Origin: an uncultured Eggerthellaceae bacterium
Lineage (GTDB): Bacteria > Actinomycetota > Coriobacteriia > Coriobacteriales > Eggerthellaceae
Direction: 5' to 3'
Assembly (NCBI GenBank): GCA_910588945.1
Contig: CAJUSF010000058.1
Coordinates: forward strand, 1-56,703
Length of the DNA stretch: 56,703 nucleotides
Under the pieces are notes generated by a model that worked only from the letters and a program-made list of their open reading frames with translations, made no database searches and was not told where the DNA came from. A program made the translations under genes and the position numbers. The first letter of the stretch is position 1. Every line of letters starts with the position of its first letter. This document shows, in pieces, positions 6,928 to 16,800 of this stretch.

Positions 6928-8838
6928 CTAACCGATTGTCCAGATGCGGACTTGGCATTCTTTGATCGGTTCGCCGTTGATGGGCGTGTAGTCTAAGTTC
7001 GCATAGGTTACGACGCGGTTCATGGTGCCCGAGCTCGCAAGGAACTCGCCATAGTTCTCGCCGTTTCCTGATGCTTGAAGCGTGAAGTATCTCTTCCCTA
7101 CAAGATCTACCCCGGCCACAACGTTTGTCGACTTCACTAAAAACCACGAGCCGCACCAAGATGGCGTGGTCAGTGGCGTTCTCGGGAAGCGGAACCACTC
7201 GGAGGCGCTGTAGAGATCGGCAACGGCGGAAATGCCGCGTTTGGCTGCCGACTCGATTTCGCTCTCGTTCAGCTCTCTGATCGAGCCGTCCTTTTCGGTA
7301 GGCAAGCTATCCCTGATCGCAAGCTCGGCATTCTCGATGGCAGCTTGCGTGGTGAGCGCGACCGGTGTCACCGGAGTGTAGGTTCCCAGATTGGCGATAC
7401 CGTCGCCGTATTGGTAGATGCCGTCGAATGAGAAGCTGAACCCGGTTTGGCCGTAACATATCTCGGAGGGCTTCATGGACGCGGGAAGCGTGATGCTATC
7501 GGTGACCTCGCCGCTTTCCGCATCGATGTGAGTCAGCTGGTAATAGACGCCCGACGCGTCGGCGCGTGGGGCTATCGCAACGCCAGTAGCAGTTCCGCTT
7601 GGCGCACAAGCCATGTAGCCTTTCGCTTCGTAGACGGCCTCTGCATTCTCGATCGGCGCTCCGATCGGCGCGCGCATGAGAGTGCTCTTAAGTTTTGCGG
7701 AAGAGACGTTTTTGTTCTTCACTTGGTTCGGCGTTATCTGCCAGAACGAATACCCGCCGCAAATGGCGATCGAGGGCATATCCCAGTCGTCGTTCCCTTC
7801 GGCTACGAGCACAGGCGAGGCGATGGTGTTGCCGGAAAGTCCCGAGTGATACACGCGCCAGTACCCGTTGAGAATGTCGGATTCCACCCAAACTGCGCCG
7901 ATAGAGTTGGCTCTTACGTCGTAGATCTGGAAGCCTTCATCGCTGGAGACAGGCTTGCTGAGCGCGGTGGTGAGATTGCCGTTACCGAGGCCCAAGATGC
8001 CGATTTGCGTAAGCGGCGACGAGGTTTCAGTGGGCAGCAGGCATGCCGCCACCGAGTCGTCGTTTGCCCAGATAAGCGTTCCATGCGGAAGCGAGACCGT
8101 GGTGCGAAGGTTCAGCACCGAATCGGAGTTGTCGATGTATTCGCAGTTTTCGGTGGTGAAAACGGCGTCTTGGGGGACGCTCAGGATAGAGAGATCACCC
8201 GATGTTGAGCTAGCCCCGGCGGCATCGCCTGCGACGGCTTTGATGGCATCGCTTTCGGCTTGCTGGGTTGCTTTTTTCGAGGCGTCGACGCCGAAGGCTA
8301 TGGCTGCAGCCGCTGCTATGCCGCCCGCACCGATGAGGAAGTTTCGACGGGTTAAAAGCTTTTCTTTCAGGAAGTCTTTGTCGAGCAGTTGCGCCGGCGA
8401 TCGCTTGGTTTGCGTGCCCGGCTTGGGTTGCGGATTTGGTTTCGCCTGCGGGTTAGGCTTAAATTGCGAAGCCTGCTTGGTCGGCATGCTTGGATTAGTG
8501 TGAGCGCCCGATTTAGTATGAATCCCCTGTAAGCCCTGCGACCCTTGCACGCCCTGCGCCCCTTGTGCGCGGGAGTTCGAGCGCGATCTTCGCACGAGCG
8601 AAGTCTGCTCCGGCGGCCTTTTCATAAGTGAGGTCTGTGAATTCGAACGTGGTTTTTGCGCAGGAAAAGAAGAGCCCGAGGCGGCTCTTTTCATCGAAGC
8701 TTTGCTGGGTGATTTACTGTGCCCGGCAAGGCTATGTTGGCTCATTCGATCTCTGCTTCGCTGCGGCCTTCTCGATGCGCCAGCGTTTTTACGCGCGTCG
8801 TTTCGCCCTGAGTTTGCAGAGGGTCCCTGTTGTTTCAT
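6928..8838 (-). CDS. Tat-type exported protein with long low-complexity N-terminus, unknown function
   Basis: A 636-residue protein. Residues 1-150 are basic and low in complexity, with a short Gly-X-Gln run near 91-105 and Lys/Pro/Gln repeats near 127-146. Then LLTRRNFLIGAGGIAAAAAIAFG (RR at 164-165) looks like a twin-arginine signal or anchor. The outer ~440 residues are rich in Gly, Ser and Trp, with recurring short beta-strand patterns that could form a propeller; no family was recognised. The start is uncertain: ATG 8838 lacks a ribosome binding site, and ATG 8745 is an alternative. The gene diverges from the response regulator at 8959. Confidence 0.75.
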   Translation of the reverse strand: MKQQGPSANSGRNDARKNAGASRRPQRSRDRMSQHSLAGHSKSPSKASMKRAASGSSFPAQKPRSNSQTSLMKRPPEQTSLVRRSRSNSRAQGAQGVQGSQGLQGIHTKSGAHTNPSMPTKQASQFKPNPQAKPNPQPKPGTQTKRSPAQLLDKDFLKEKLLTRRNFLIGAGGIAAAAAIAFGVDASKKATQQAESDAIKAVAGDAAGASSTSGDLSILSVPQDAVFTTENCEYIDNSDSVLNLRTTVSLPHGTLIWANDDSVAACLLPTETSSPLTQIGILGLGNGNLTTALSKPVSSDEGFQIYDVRANSIGAVWVESDILNGYWRVYHSGLSGNTIASPVLVAEGNDDWDMPSIAICGGYSFWQITPNQVKNKNVSSAKLKSTLMRAPIGAPIENAEAVYEAKGYMACAPSGTATGVAIAPRADASGVYYQLTHIDAESGEVTDSITLPASMKPSEICYGQTGFSFSFDGIYQYGDGIANLGTYTPVTPVALTTQAAIENAELAIRDSLPTEKDGSIRELNESEIESAAKRGISAVADLYSASEWFRFPRTPLTTPSWCGSWFLVKSTNVVAGVDLVGKRYFTLQASGNGENYGEFLASSGTMNRVVTYANLDYTPINGEPIKECQVRIWTIG

Positions 8839-8958
8839 GCTGCTATTATGTCATTAGCACAACGGTTGGGGCACTTGCGCCGATTAAACGCTACAATAAA
8901 ACACAAAATTTATTGATCGGCTTATAAAGTTTTGTCCTCCCGTACGAATGAGGTAGAA

Positions 8959-9669
8959 ATGAGCTCAGAAACACGCAGGATCTTGCTAGTCGAAGACGAG
9001 AAGAACATTAGAGATGCGGTCACCGCATACCTCGAGAAAGAGAACTACTGGGTCACCGCCGTCGGTGATGGCAAGGATGCTCTCGATGAATTCGGAAAGC
9101 ACAATTTCGATCTGATCATTTTGGATTTGATGCTTCCGAAGGTTCCCGGCGAGCGCGTTTGCCGCGTTATACGCGACACCTCCGATGTGCCGATCATCAT
9201 GCTTACCGCTAAGGGCGAAGTTGAAGACAGGATCATCGGTCTTGAGCTTGGCGCAGACGACTATCTGGTCAAGCCGTTCAGCCCGCGTGAGCTAGTCGCT
9301 CGCGTCCGTGCGCTGCTGCGTCGCGTTCATTCCGACAGCGAGCCTCTGCGCGAGGTTCTCGAGTTCGGCGAGCTTACGATCGACGTTTCCGGACATAAGG
9401 TGCTCGTGAACGGCGAGGTGATCGATCTGACGGCTAGCGAATTCAAGCTGCTCACCACCCTTTCGCGTTACCCCGGTCGCGTTTATTCGCGTATGGAGCT
9501 CGTGGAGAAGGTGCTCGGATACGACTTCGAGGGCTATGAGCGCACTATCGATTCGCATGTGAAGAATCTGCGTGCGAAGATCGGCGACAACCCGCGTCAT
9601 CCGAAGTGGCTACATACCGTTCATGGTGTGGGGTATCGTTTTGAGGACCCGAATAAGAAGAGCCGATAG
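8959..9669 (+). CDS. OmpR/PhoB-family response regulator
   Basis: The N-terminal receiver domain shows the acidic pocket (VEDE, 11-14), the phosphoacceptor Asp56 in LIILDLMLP, and the conserved Lys in DDYLVKPF. The C-terminal winged-helix DNA-binding domain ends in WLHTVHGVGYRF. At 236 residues it is complete. ATG 8959 follows GAGG at a good distance; an upstream TTG at 8932 is less likely. The histidine kinase follows 133 bases downstream, so the two form a two-component system whose stimulus is not evident. Confidence 0.93.
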   Translation: MSSETRRILLVEDEKNIRDAVTAYLEKENYWVTAVGDGKDALDEFGKHNFDLIILDLMLPKVPGERVCRVIRDTSDVPIIMLTAKGEVEDRIIGLELGADDYLVKPFSPRELVARVRALLRRVHSDSEPLREVLEFGELTIDVSGHKVLVNGEVIDLTASEFKLLTTLSRYPGRVYSRMELVEKVLGYDFEGYERTIDSHVKNLRAKIGDNPRHPKWLHTVHGVGYRFEDPNKKSR

Positions 9670-9802
9670 CCTGCTCTGTATGCGCTTCGAATGCCGCGCT
9701 TTTTGCGGCTGATGAATGGCCGCCTTACGATAGACGACCGACAATCGACAATCGATGACCGACGCAACAAGCTTTCGACCTAGGACATTGCAACAGATAT
9801 AG

Positions 9803-11683
9803 ATGAGCAACGCTTCCAATAACGACATTAACGGGAATCAGGACCTCCCTGAATGGGAGGGTCTTATCAGTGATGATGTCCTTTTGGGGACAGGTTCCGG
9901 AATGCCGAGTGACGCCGATGCGGGTACGGTTGGTGGTGCGGATGACGCTACGGCAGGCGCTTGGGCGCCGAGCTCAATAGGCAATGAGCAGCCCTCGCAG
10001 GTAGGAAATGGTTTTGAGCCTGCTTCTGGCGAAGCGCTCAGCCCGGCACCGTCGAGCGATGCGCGCAGCGAAACGCGCGATAATGCTTCAGGCGAATCTT
10101 CAGAATCACCCGCCGCAACAGGGCAGAACTCCGATCCCGTAAAGCAGAGCCCGACCATGCGAAAGGCTCCGCAGCAGAAGAAGAAACGCCATATCTTCTC
10201 CGGATTGAACTACATTTCGCAGGTTATCATCGGATTCGTGTTCATCTCCGCTTTCACCGTACTTATCGCGATCGGTGTTATCTCGATCGTTTGGAACCAG
10301 TATTTCCAGATGTACACGTCGGAGAACATGAACTCTCTCGCGGAGACCACATCCAACAGGATCGCAACCGCGTTTGAGCAATCCGGTGTCTTTGACGACG
10401 ACACGCTTGCTGCGGCTATGCAGGCCGCTACCACTTCTAGCGAGGTCGGAGTGCGCGTTCTCAAGAACAATGGCGAAATGGTGTTTGACTCCACTGATGC
10501 GCTGCCTAAGGACGCCTCCGGCACCTTCGAGCCGAACAACGCCACACAGGTGGCCATCTCAAACATTACGGTCGGCGAGAGTGTTGTGGGTTCAGTTCGA
10601 GTTTGGGTCTATGGATCCGATACGTTGATGAATCATCTCGACGAGCAATTCCGTGACAACACCTACCGGGCATTGATGCTGGCAGCTGCGGTGTCAATCG
10701 TGATCGCATCGCTTGTGGGTTTTGCCTTCGCGCGTAAGCTGGTGTCCCCGATCAACAAGGTTACGCGCACATCACAGGCGCTTTCTGAGGGGGATTTTTC
10801 CGCACGCACTGACATGGATGGTGTCGGCGAGGTTTCAAGATTGGGTGCGACGCTTGACGAGATGGCGAGAGCGATCGAGCGCGACCGCGAGCTGGAACGC
10901 CGTCTGACCTCGGACGTTGCGCACGAACTGCGAACGCCGCTCATGGCCATCCAAGCCACGGTCGAGGCTATGGTTGACGGTGTGTACGATCGCGATGACG
11001 AGCATCTGATGCTAGTTGACAGCGAGATTCGTCGCCTTTCGCGTTTGGTGGATGCGCTGCTCAAGCTTTCGCGCTTGGAGAACAGAACGCAGCCGTTCAA
11101 GGAGGAGATCGTCAACCTTGGCGAGCTCATCGAGGACGTGGTCATCTCTCATGAGGTCTTCGTTGTGGATTCCGGTCTGGCGATCGAATATCATGCCGAG
11201 CCACATGTGAAGATCGTTGGCGATTCGGACAAGATCAAGCAAGCGGTGGCGAATCTGATTTCAAACGCCGTGCGATACACGCCTGAGGGCGGCAGCATTT
11301 TGGTCGATGTGCACCAAGAGGGCAAGGTTGCTGCGATCGACGTGTCGGATACGGGCGTCGGATTGACTCCTGAAGAGGAACAGATGGTGTTCTCGAGGTT
11401 CTGGCGCGCTGATGTCGGTCGAAAGTATGAAAGCGGCGGTCTTGGTATCGGGCTTGCCGTTGTGAAGGAGATTGTCGACAGGCACAAGGGCAAGGTGCTG
11501 GTCAAGGGCGAGAAAGGTGTCGGCTCCACTTTTACGATCCTGTTGCCCGCGTATGATGAGCGTCAGTCGTTGGAGCAGGCGAGGCGTGCCCTTCGATCTT
11601 TTGAGAAAAAGAATGGGGGGGGGGTAGGGATTTTCAATCGCCCCAAACCTGAAAGCGAATTTGATACGGAACAGGACGAATAG
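9803..11683 (+). CDS. Membrane sensor histidine kinase partnered with the response regulator
   Basis: The 626-residue protein has a ~130-residue disordered cytoplasmic N-terminus, a transmembrane helix near 136-163, an outer sensor region of about 125 residues, and a second helix near 290-310. A HAMP linker follows, then HisKA with phosphorylated His374 in DVAHELRTPL, and an ATPase domain with NLISNAVRYTPEG and GGLGIGLAVVKEI. The extracytoplasmic sensor matches nothing recognised. No good ribosome binding site precedes ATG 9803. Ten consecutive G at 11615-11624 lie in the codons of the C-terminal tail, after the ATPase domain; slippage there would change only the last ~20 residues. Confidence 0.93.
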   Translation: MSNASNNDINGNQDLPEWEGLISDDVLLGTGSGMPSDADAGTVGGADDATAGAWAPSSIGNEQPSQVGNGFEPASGEALSPAPSSDARSETRDNASGESSESPAATGQNSDPVKQSPTMRKAPQQKKKRHIFSGLNYISQVIIGFVFISAFTVLIAIGVISIVWNQYFQMYTSENMNSLAETTSNRIATAFEQSGVFDDDTLAAAMQAATTSSEVGVRVLKNNGEMVFDSTDALPKDASGTFEPNNATQVAISNITVGESVVGSVRVWVYGSDTLMNHLDEQFRDNTYRALMLAAAVSIVIASLVGFAFARKLVSPINKVTRTSQALSEGDFSARTDMDGVGEVSRLGATLDEMARAIERDRELERRLTSDVAHELRTPLMAIQATVEAMVDGVYDRDDEHLMLVDSEIRRLSRLVDALLKLSRLENRTQPFKEEIVNLGELIEDVVISHEVFVVDSGLAIEYHAEPHVKIVGDSDKIKQAVANLISNAVRYTPEGGSILVDVHQEGKVAAIDVSDTGVGLTPEEEQMVFSRFWRADVGRKYESGGLGIGLAVVKEIVDRHKGKVLVKGEKGVGSTFTILLPAYDERQSLEQARRALRSFEKKNGGGVGIFNRPKPESEFDTEQDE

Positions 11684-11713
11684 CTTGTTCTGCATCATAC
11701 GGTAGGCTTGGGT

Positions 11714-11904
11714 GAAATGATCGCCGAGATACTTAGTCGCTTTATGATCTGCTTACATCTCTCCGCTTTGGCTTCGCGCAGGCGAAACGCATGATGCTAT
11801 AAGCTTATCATGCGTTTCTGGCGCTGCAGAATCAGCGGAGTAGATGCAAGCAGATCGCATGCAACAAACAAGACCCGCTTTGTAAGCACCTCGGCAATCA
11901 TTTC
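11714..11904 (+). repeat. Repeat family A, long variant A4 (191 bp)
   Basis: The ends match the 88-bp A elements (GAAATGATCGCCGAG...CTCGGCAATCATTTC). The middle is replaced by a nested set of inverted repeats: GATCTGC with GCAGATC, CTCCGCT with AGCGGAG, and GAAACGCATGAT with ATCATGCGTTTC at the centre. The full element could fold as one long hairpin. It occupies most of the 331-base gap between the kinase and purC. Confidence 0.85.
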
Positions 11905-11971
11905 ACGTGTTACCCCATTGTTGCACTCGGATGCGTGTTTGCATTCTTCGAAATGATAGAGCCGAGCGCGG

Positions 11972-11977
11972 TATAAT
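11972..11977 (+). promoter_or_regulatory. Probable -10 box for purC
   Basis: A perfect TATAAT lies 38 bases before the purC start, outside repeat A4. No good -35 hexamer is seen at the usual distance, so activation or an atypical promoter is possible. Confidence 0.45.
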
Positions 11978-12014
11978 TGAGGCATTGCTTTTGTCGTCTA
12001 TGAAGGGATCGAAG

Positions 12015-12890
12015 ATGATTCAGCGCACGCCTATCGATATCATGCCCGATGCGCAGGGTAAAGTTCGGGATTTGTATGATCTTGGGGACAAACTTCTCCT
12101 TGTTGCAACCGACAACATCTCGGCATTCGATTTCATCCTTCCGGACACGATTCCATACAAGGGTCAGGTGCTCACGCAGCTTTCGGTATTTTGGTTTGAG
12201 CTTTTGGATGGCGTGGTTGAAAACCACCTTATTTCCACCGATGTTGCCGATCTGCCTGAGCAATTCAAGCCGTATTCCGACTACCTTCGCGGGCGTTTCA
12301 TGCTGGTCAAGAAAGCTGAGATGTTCCCGGTAGAGTGCATTGTCCGCGGGTATCTTGCCGGAAGCGGACTTAAGGAATACGAGGCACAAGGCACAGTGTG
12401 CGGCATCCATCTTCCTGATGGGCTTGTGAATTCATCCAAGCTTCCGCAGGCTATCTTCACGCCGTCAACCAAAGCTGAGATCGGCGGTCATGATGAAAAC
12501 ATCAGCTTCGAGCGCTGCGCAGAGATGATCGGCGAGGACGATGCGCAAGAACTTAGCCGCCTTTCGCTTGCAGTTTATAACACGGCCGCCGATTATGCGC
12601 GCGAAAGGGGAATCATCATCGCAGACACGAAGTTCGAGTTCGGTCGCTTGGACGGCAAGATCATACTTGGCGATGAGGTTCTTACTCCGGATTCGTCCCG
12701 CTTCTGGCCGGCCGATCTTTACGAGCCGGGCAAAAGCCAGCCGTCGTTCGACAAGCAATTCGTCCGCGATTGGCTGAGCGCGAACTGGGACAAGCAGGGC
12801 GAGCCGCCGCATCTTCCCGCGGATGTCATCGAGCGCACCTCGGAGAAATATGTTCAAGCATATAAGCTCATCACCGGCAAGAGCTTATAG
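12015..12890 (+). CDS. purC: SAICAR synthase (PurC)
   Basis: PurC joins CAIR and aspartate with ATP to make SAICAR in purine synthesis. The 291-residue protein starts with GKVRDLYDLGDKLLLVATD, then SAFDFILPDTIPYKG, VECIVRGYLAGSG, the substrate loop TPSTKAEIGGHDENIS, and TKFEFGRLDGKIILGDEVLTPDSSRFW, all signature segments. ATG 12015 has AAGGGA six bases upstream; the 36 in-frame codons before it overlap the promoter and are excluded. PurL lies one gene downstream, so this is a small purine cluster. Confidence 0.96.
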   Translation: MIQRTPIDIMPDAQGKVRDLYDLGDKLLLVATDNISAFDFILPDTIPYKGQVLTQLSVFWFELLDGVVENHLISTDVADLPEQFKPYSDYLRGRFMLVKKAEMFPVECIVRGYLAGSGLKEYEAQGTVCGIHLPDGLVNSSKLPQAIFTPSTKAEIGGHDENISFERCAEMIGEDDAQELSRLSLAVYNTAADYARERGIIIADTKFEFGRLDGKIILGDEVLTPDSSRFWPADLYEPGKSQPSFDKQFVRDWLSANWDKQGEPPHLPADVIERTSEKYVQAYKLITGKSL

Positions 12891-12927
12891 AGCAAGATCA
12901 ATTCGCGCATTCGATTCGTGCATTTAG

Positions 12928-12955
12928 AAATACGTCTCGAATCGAGGGCGTATTT
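12928..12955 (+). terminator. Terminator-like hairpin after purC
   Basis: AAATACG...CTCGA pairs with TCGAG...CGTATTT across a nearly closed loop. The A-rich left arm and T-rich right arm suit an intrinsic or bidirectional terminator. Confidence 0.5.
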
Positions 12956-13000
12956 AAGAGATAATTGTCTTCAAACGAGCTTTGGAAATTAGGAGCATAG

Positions 13001-13720
13001 ATGTCCCAGAGAAATCCGATGAACGAGCGTTATCAAGGCGACGGACACACCGGCAAAACGCGCAGGAGCGCGGCGTCCGCGAAGCCGAAGAAGGAAGCCG
13101 CCGGAACCGTGGTCGTGAAGACCTCGCGCCAGACTCCGAAAGAGCGTAAGGCCGAGCAGAAGGAGGCGCGCAAAAAGGAGCAAGAGCGCCAGCGCGAGCT
13201 AGATAAGAAATACTACAAACCCGATACCGAGCAATATAAGAAGCTGCGTCGTATCTGGTGGGTCGCGCTTATCGGTGCGATCGTTTGCGTTGCGGCTTCG
13301 TGGCTGCTCCGTGGCGTTCAGCCCGAGTGGCTTGCGATGGTGGCGCTGTTTGGCGCATATGGTCTCATTATCTTCGCGTTCTATATCGATTTCTCGAAGA
13401 TCAGGAAAGAGCGCAAGAAGTATCAGGAAAAGATGGTGGCGCTCGAGCGCGAAGAGGAGCGTAAAGGCCGCAAAGGCGGTGCTCAGAAGAAACAGGATCC
13501 GAAGAAGGATGCCAAGGACAAGGATGCGAAGGGTAAGATCTCGCAGATGAAGGAGGCGCGCGCGAAGGACGCGGCTTCCAAAAACTCCAAGGCGGATTCG
13601 GCTCAAGACGATTCAAATGACGGCGATTCTTCCGATGGCGCCAAGCCGAAGAAGAGCATATTGCGTTTCAAGAAGGCTAAGCAGGCTAAGACCGAGGCTG
13701 AGGCCAAGGCCGAGGAGTAG
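13001..13720 (+). CDS. Small membrane protein with charged termini, unknown function
   Basis: The protein has 239 residues. Residues 1-83 are very basic with Lys/Glu/Arg coiled-coil character; 86-103 and 110-130 are two transmembrane helices joined by a short loop; 131-239 is again highly charged, with KKQDPKKDAKDKDAK-type low complexity. Both charged ends should be cytoplasmic. No family was recognised. It lies between purC and purL, but nothing in the sequence links it to purine synthesis. Confidence 0.8.
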   Translation: MSQRNPMNERYQGDGHTGKTRRSAASAKPKKEAAGTVVVKTSRQTPKERKAEQKEARKKEQERQRELDKKYYKPDTEQYKKLRRIWWVALIGAIVCVAASWLLRGVQPEWLAMVALFGAYGLIIFAFYIDFSKIRKERKKYQEKMVALEREEERKGRKGGAQKKQDPKKDAKDKDAKGKISQMKEARAKDAASKNSKADSAQDDSNDGDSSDGAKPKKSILRFKKAKQAKTEAEAKAEE

Positions 13721-13812
13721 TTTCCTGTTTTGCGATCTTTGCAGCGGACTTCGCTTCTGCTTTGAGATCGGTTTTGCATGATGAACGTCCGGGATCAATC
13801 GAAGGATTTGTT

Positions 13813-16800
13813 ATGGTCAATCGCGTTTATGTCGAAAAAAGAAGCGGATTCGATGTTGAGGCTCAGCAGCTGTTTGCTGAGCTTCGCGATATTTTGGGGA
13901 TAAACAGCCTTCAGGGCTTGCGCGTGCTCAATCGCTACGATGTTGAGGGAATCGACGATGAGGCGTTCGCTGCGTATAGGACCACCGTTTTTAGCGAACC
14001 GCAAAGCGATGTGACCTACGCGTCGCCAGAGGAATTTCTTGGCGCGGTGGGCGCAGACGAGGGCGAGGACGCGAAGCAGACTGTTTTCGCGGTCGAGTAT
14101 CTTCCCGGCCAGTTTGACCAGCGTGCGGATTCCGCGAGCGAATGCATCCAGCTTATCAGTCAAGGCGATCGCCCGATGGTGAAGAGCGCCGCGGTTTACG
14201 TGCTCAAAGGTGATCTCAGCGATGCGGATGTCGATGCCATCAAAGGTTACGTGATCAATCCGGTCGAATCGCGCGAAGCCGACATGACAGAGCTTGTCAC
14301 GCTCGCGCAGGATTTCCCCGAGCCTGCAGATGTTGAGGTGCTGAGAGGGTTTCTCGATCTGAACGACATCGAGCTTGCGAATTTCATCAAGGAACGCGGG
14401 CTTGCGATGGATCTGGCTGACATCACTTTCCTTCAGAGCTATTTCAAGGACGAGGGCCGCTGCCCGACGATCACCGAGATCAAGATGGTCGATACTTACT
14501 GGTCCGATCATTGTAGGCACACCACGTTCAACACCGAACTTGTGGACATCGAGATCGCGGACGAAGGCGTGCAAGCGGCGTTCGAGACATATCTCGATCT
14601 TCGCGCTGAGCTCGGGCGGGAAGAAAAGCCGATCTGCCTCATGGATATGGGTACGATCGGAGCGAAGGCGCTCAAGGCCGTGGGTGAGCTTCAAGGGCTT
14701 GACGAGTCGGAGGAGATCAACGCTTGCACTGTAAAGGTGAAGGTGGATGTGCGCGGTGAAGAGCAGGACTGGCTCTATCTTTTCAAGAACGAGACGCACA
14801 ATCATCCGACGGAGATCGAGCCGTTCGGTGGGGCCGCCACCTGTCTTGGCGGGGCTATTCGCGATCCTCTTTCCGGACGTGCGTATGTTTATCAGGCGAT
14901 GCGTGTGACCGGCGCGGCTGATCCGCGAGTGCCTGTGAGCGAGACCATCAAGGGCAAGCTTCCGCAGCGCAAGTTGGTGACGACGGCGGCGCAGGGTTAT
15001 TCATCTTACGGCAATCAGATCGGCCTTGCTACCGGGCAGGTCAGCGAGCTCTATCATCCGGGGTATGCCGCCAAGCGCATGGAGATCGGCGCTGTTGTGG
15101 GCGCGACGCCGGCAAGCGATGTTCGACGTGAAACACCTGCGCCGGGAGATGTGATCGTACTGTTGGGCGGACGAACGGGGCGCGACGGAATCGGCGGTGC
15201 TACAGGTTCGTCGAAGGCTCATGACGCTTCCTCGATCGAGACGTGCGGAGCTGAGGTTCAGAAGGGCAATCCGCCTGTGGAACGCAAGATCCAGCGTCTT
15301 TTCCGCAACAGCGAAGCGTGCCGCATGATCAAACGCTGTAACGATTTTGGTGCCGGCGGCGTGTCGGTTGCCATCGGCGAGCTGGCCGATGGGCTGGATA
15401 TCCATCTCGATCGCATTCCCAAGAAATACGAGGGGCTTGACGGCACCGAGCTTGCAATCTCGGAGAGTCAGGAGCGCATGGCGGTTGCGCTCGCTCCGGA
15501 TGATGTGGACGCTTTTATCGCGCTTGCTCGCGCGGAGAATCTGGAGGCGACGCCCGTTGCCGAGGTTACAGAAGAGCCCCGCGTGAAGATGGATTGGCGT
15601 GGCAAGACCATCGTCGATGTTTCGCGGGAGTTCTTGGCGAGTAACGGTGCGCCTAAAGAGGCCACTGTGCGTATAGGCGATCTGGGCGAGGTTTCGGTGT
15701 TCGAGGCTCCGGAGGAGGATTTCGCTGTGCATGATTCTCTCGGCGAGTTGCTGACCGACGTTGTCTCTGACATCAATGTGGCATCCAACAAGGGTCTGGT
15801 CGAACGATTCGATTCCACGATCGGAAGCGCTACTGTGCTCATGCCCTTCGGCGGCAAGTATCAGCTCACGCCGGCTCAGGCGATGGTGTCGAAGTTCCCG
15901 GTCCTCGGCGGTCAGACCACCACGGTGTCGGGCCTTTCTTGGGGATTCAATCCGTATCTCAGCGAGGAGAACCCGTATGTAGGTGCTTATATCGCGGTGC
16001 TTGAGTCGATCTCTAAGCTTGTGGCTACGGGCTTCGAGAGAAGTAAGATGTACTTAACTTTTCAAGAGTATTTTGAGAAACTTGGCAACGATCCGGATCG
16101 TTGGGGTAAGCCAACATCGGCGTTACTCGGTGCGTTAATGGCTCAGCTGGCATTCGGTGTTGGCGCGATCGGCGGCAAGGACTCGATGTCTGGCAGCTTT
16201 GAGGAGCTGGATGTTCCGCCGACGCTCGTTTCGTTTGCGACAGGCACAACGTCGATCGATCGGGTTACGTCTCCGGAGTTCAAGCGTTCTGGAAGTAGCG
16301 TTGTGTGGATCAGTCCGCTGAGCGATGTTCCGGCGGATATTGTTTGCACGTTGAATACGGTCGAGTACCTGATTGGGCAGCGGAAGGTGGCTTCATGCGC
16401 GACCGTCGGCTACGCGGGTTTGGCGGAGACGCTTTTCAAGATGTGTGTTGGCAACCGAATCGGTATGGTGCTTGACGATATGGTCAATATGGCGGAGCTC
16501 GAATCGCCCGCATTTGGAACGTTTGTTGTCGAGCTAGTCGAGGATGAGGATGCGGACTCCATCGTTGAGATGCTTCGCGAATCGGGCATCGGCGCTGTTA
16601 AGGAAGACATTCCGGACGAATGGGTCGTTGATCATGACGGAAATGGCTGCGAGATCCTGCCGCTTGGCGAGACTATGGATGACTATGTTATGGCGTCGAT
16701 TGACGAAGAGGTTGACCTTGCGCAGATCCAAGAGGTGTGGGAGTCAGGGATCGAGGGCGTGTTCCTGTATCGCACATCGAAGGAGGAGGCCGCCAAGCTT

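Noticed and set aside
9838..10158. Open frames on the minus strand inside the histidine kinase and similar shadows in purL, leuS and murT-gatD
   Set aside because: They mirror the codon pattern of the real genes on the other strand and show no independent start signals or domains.
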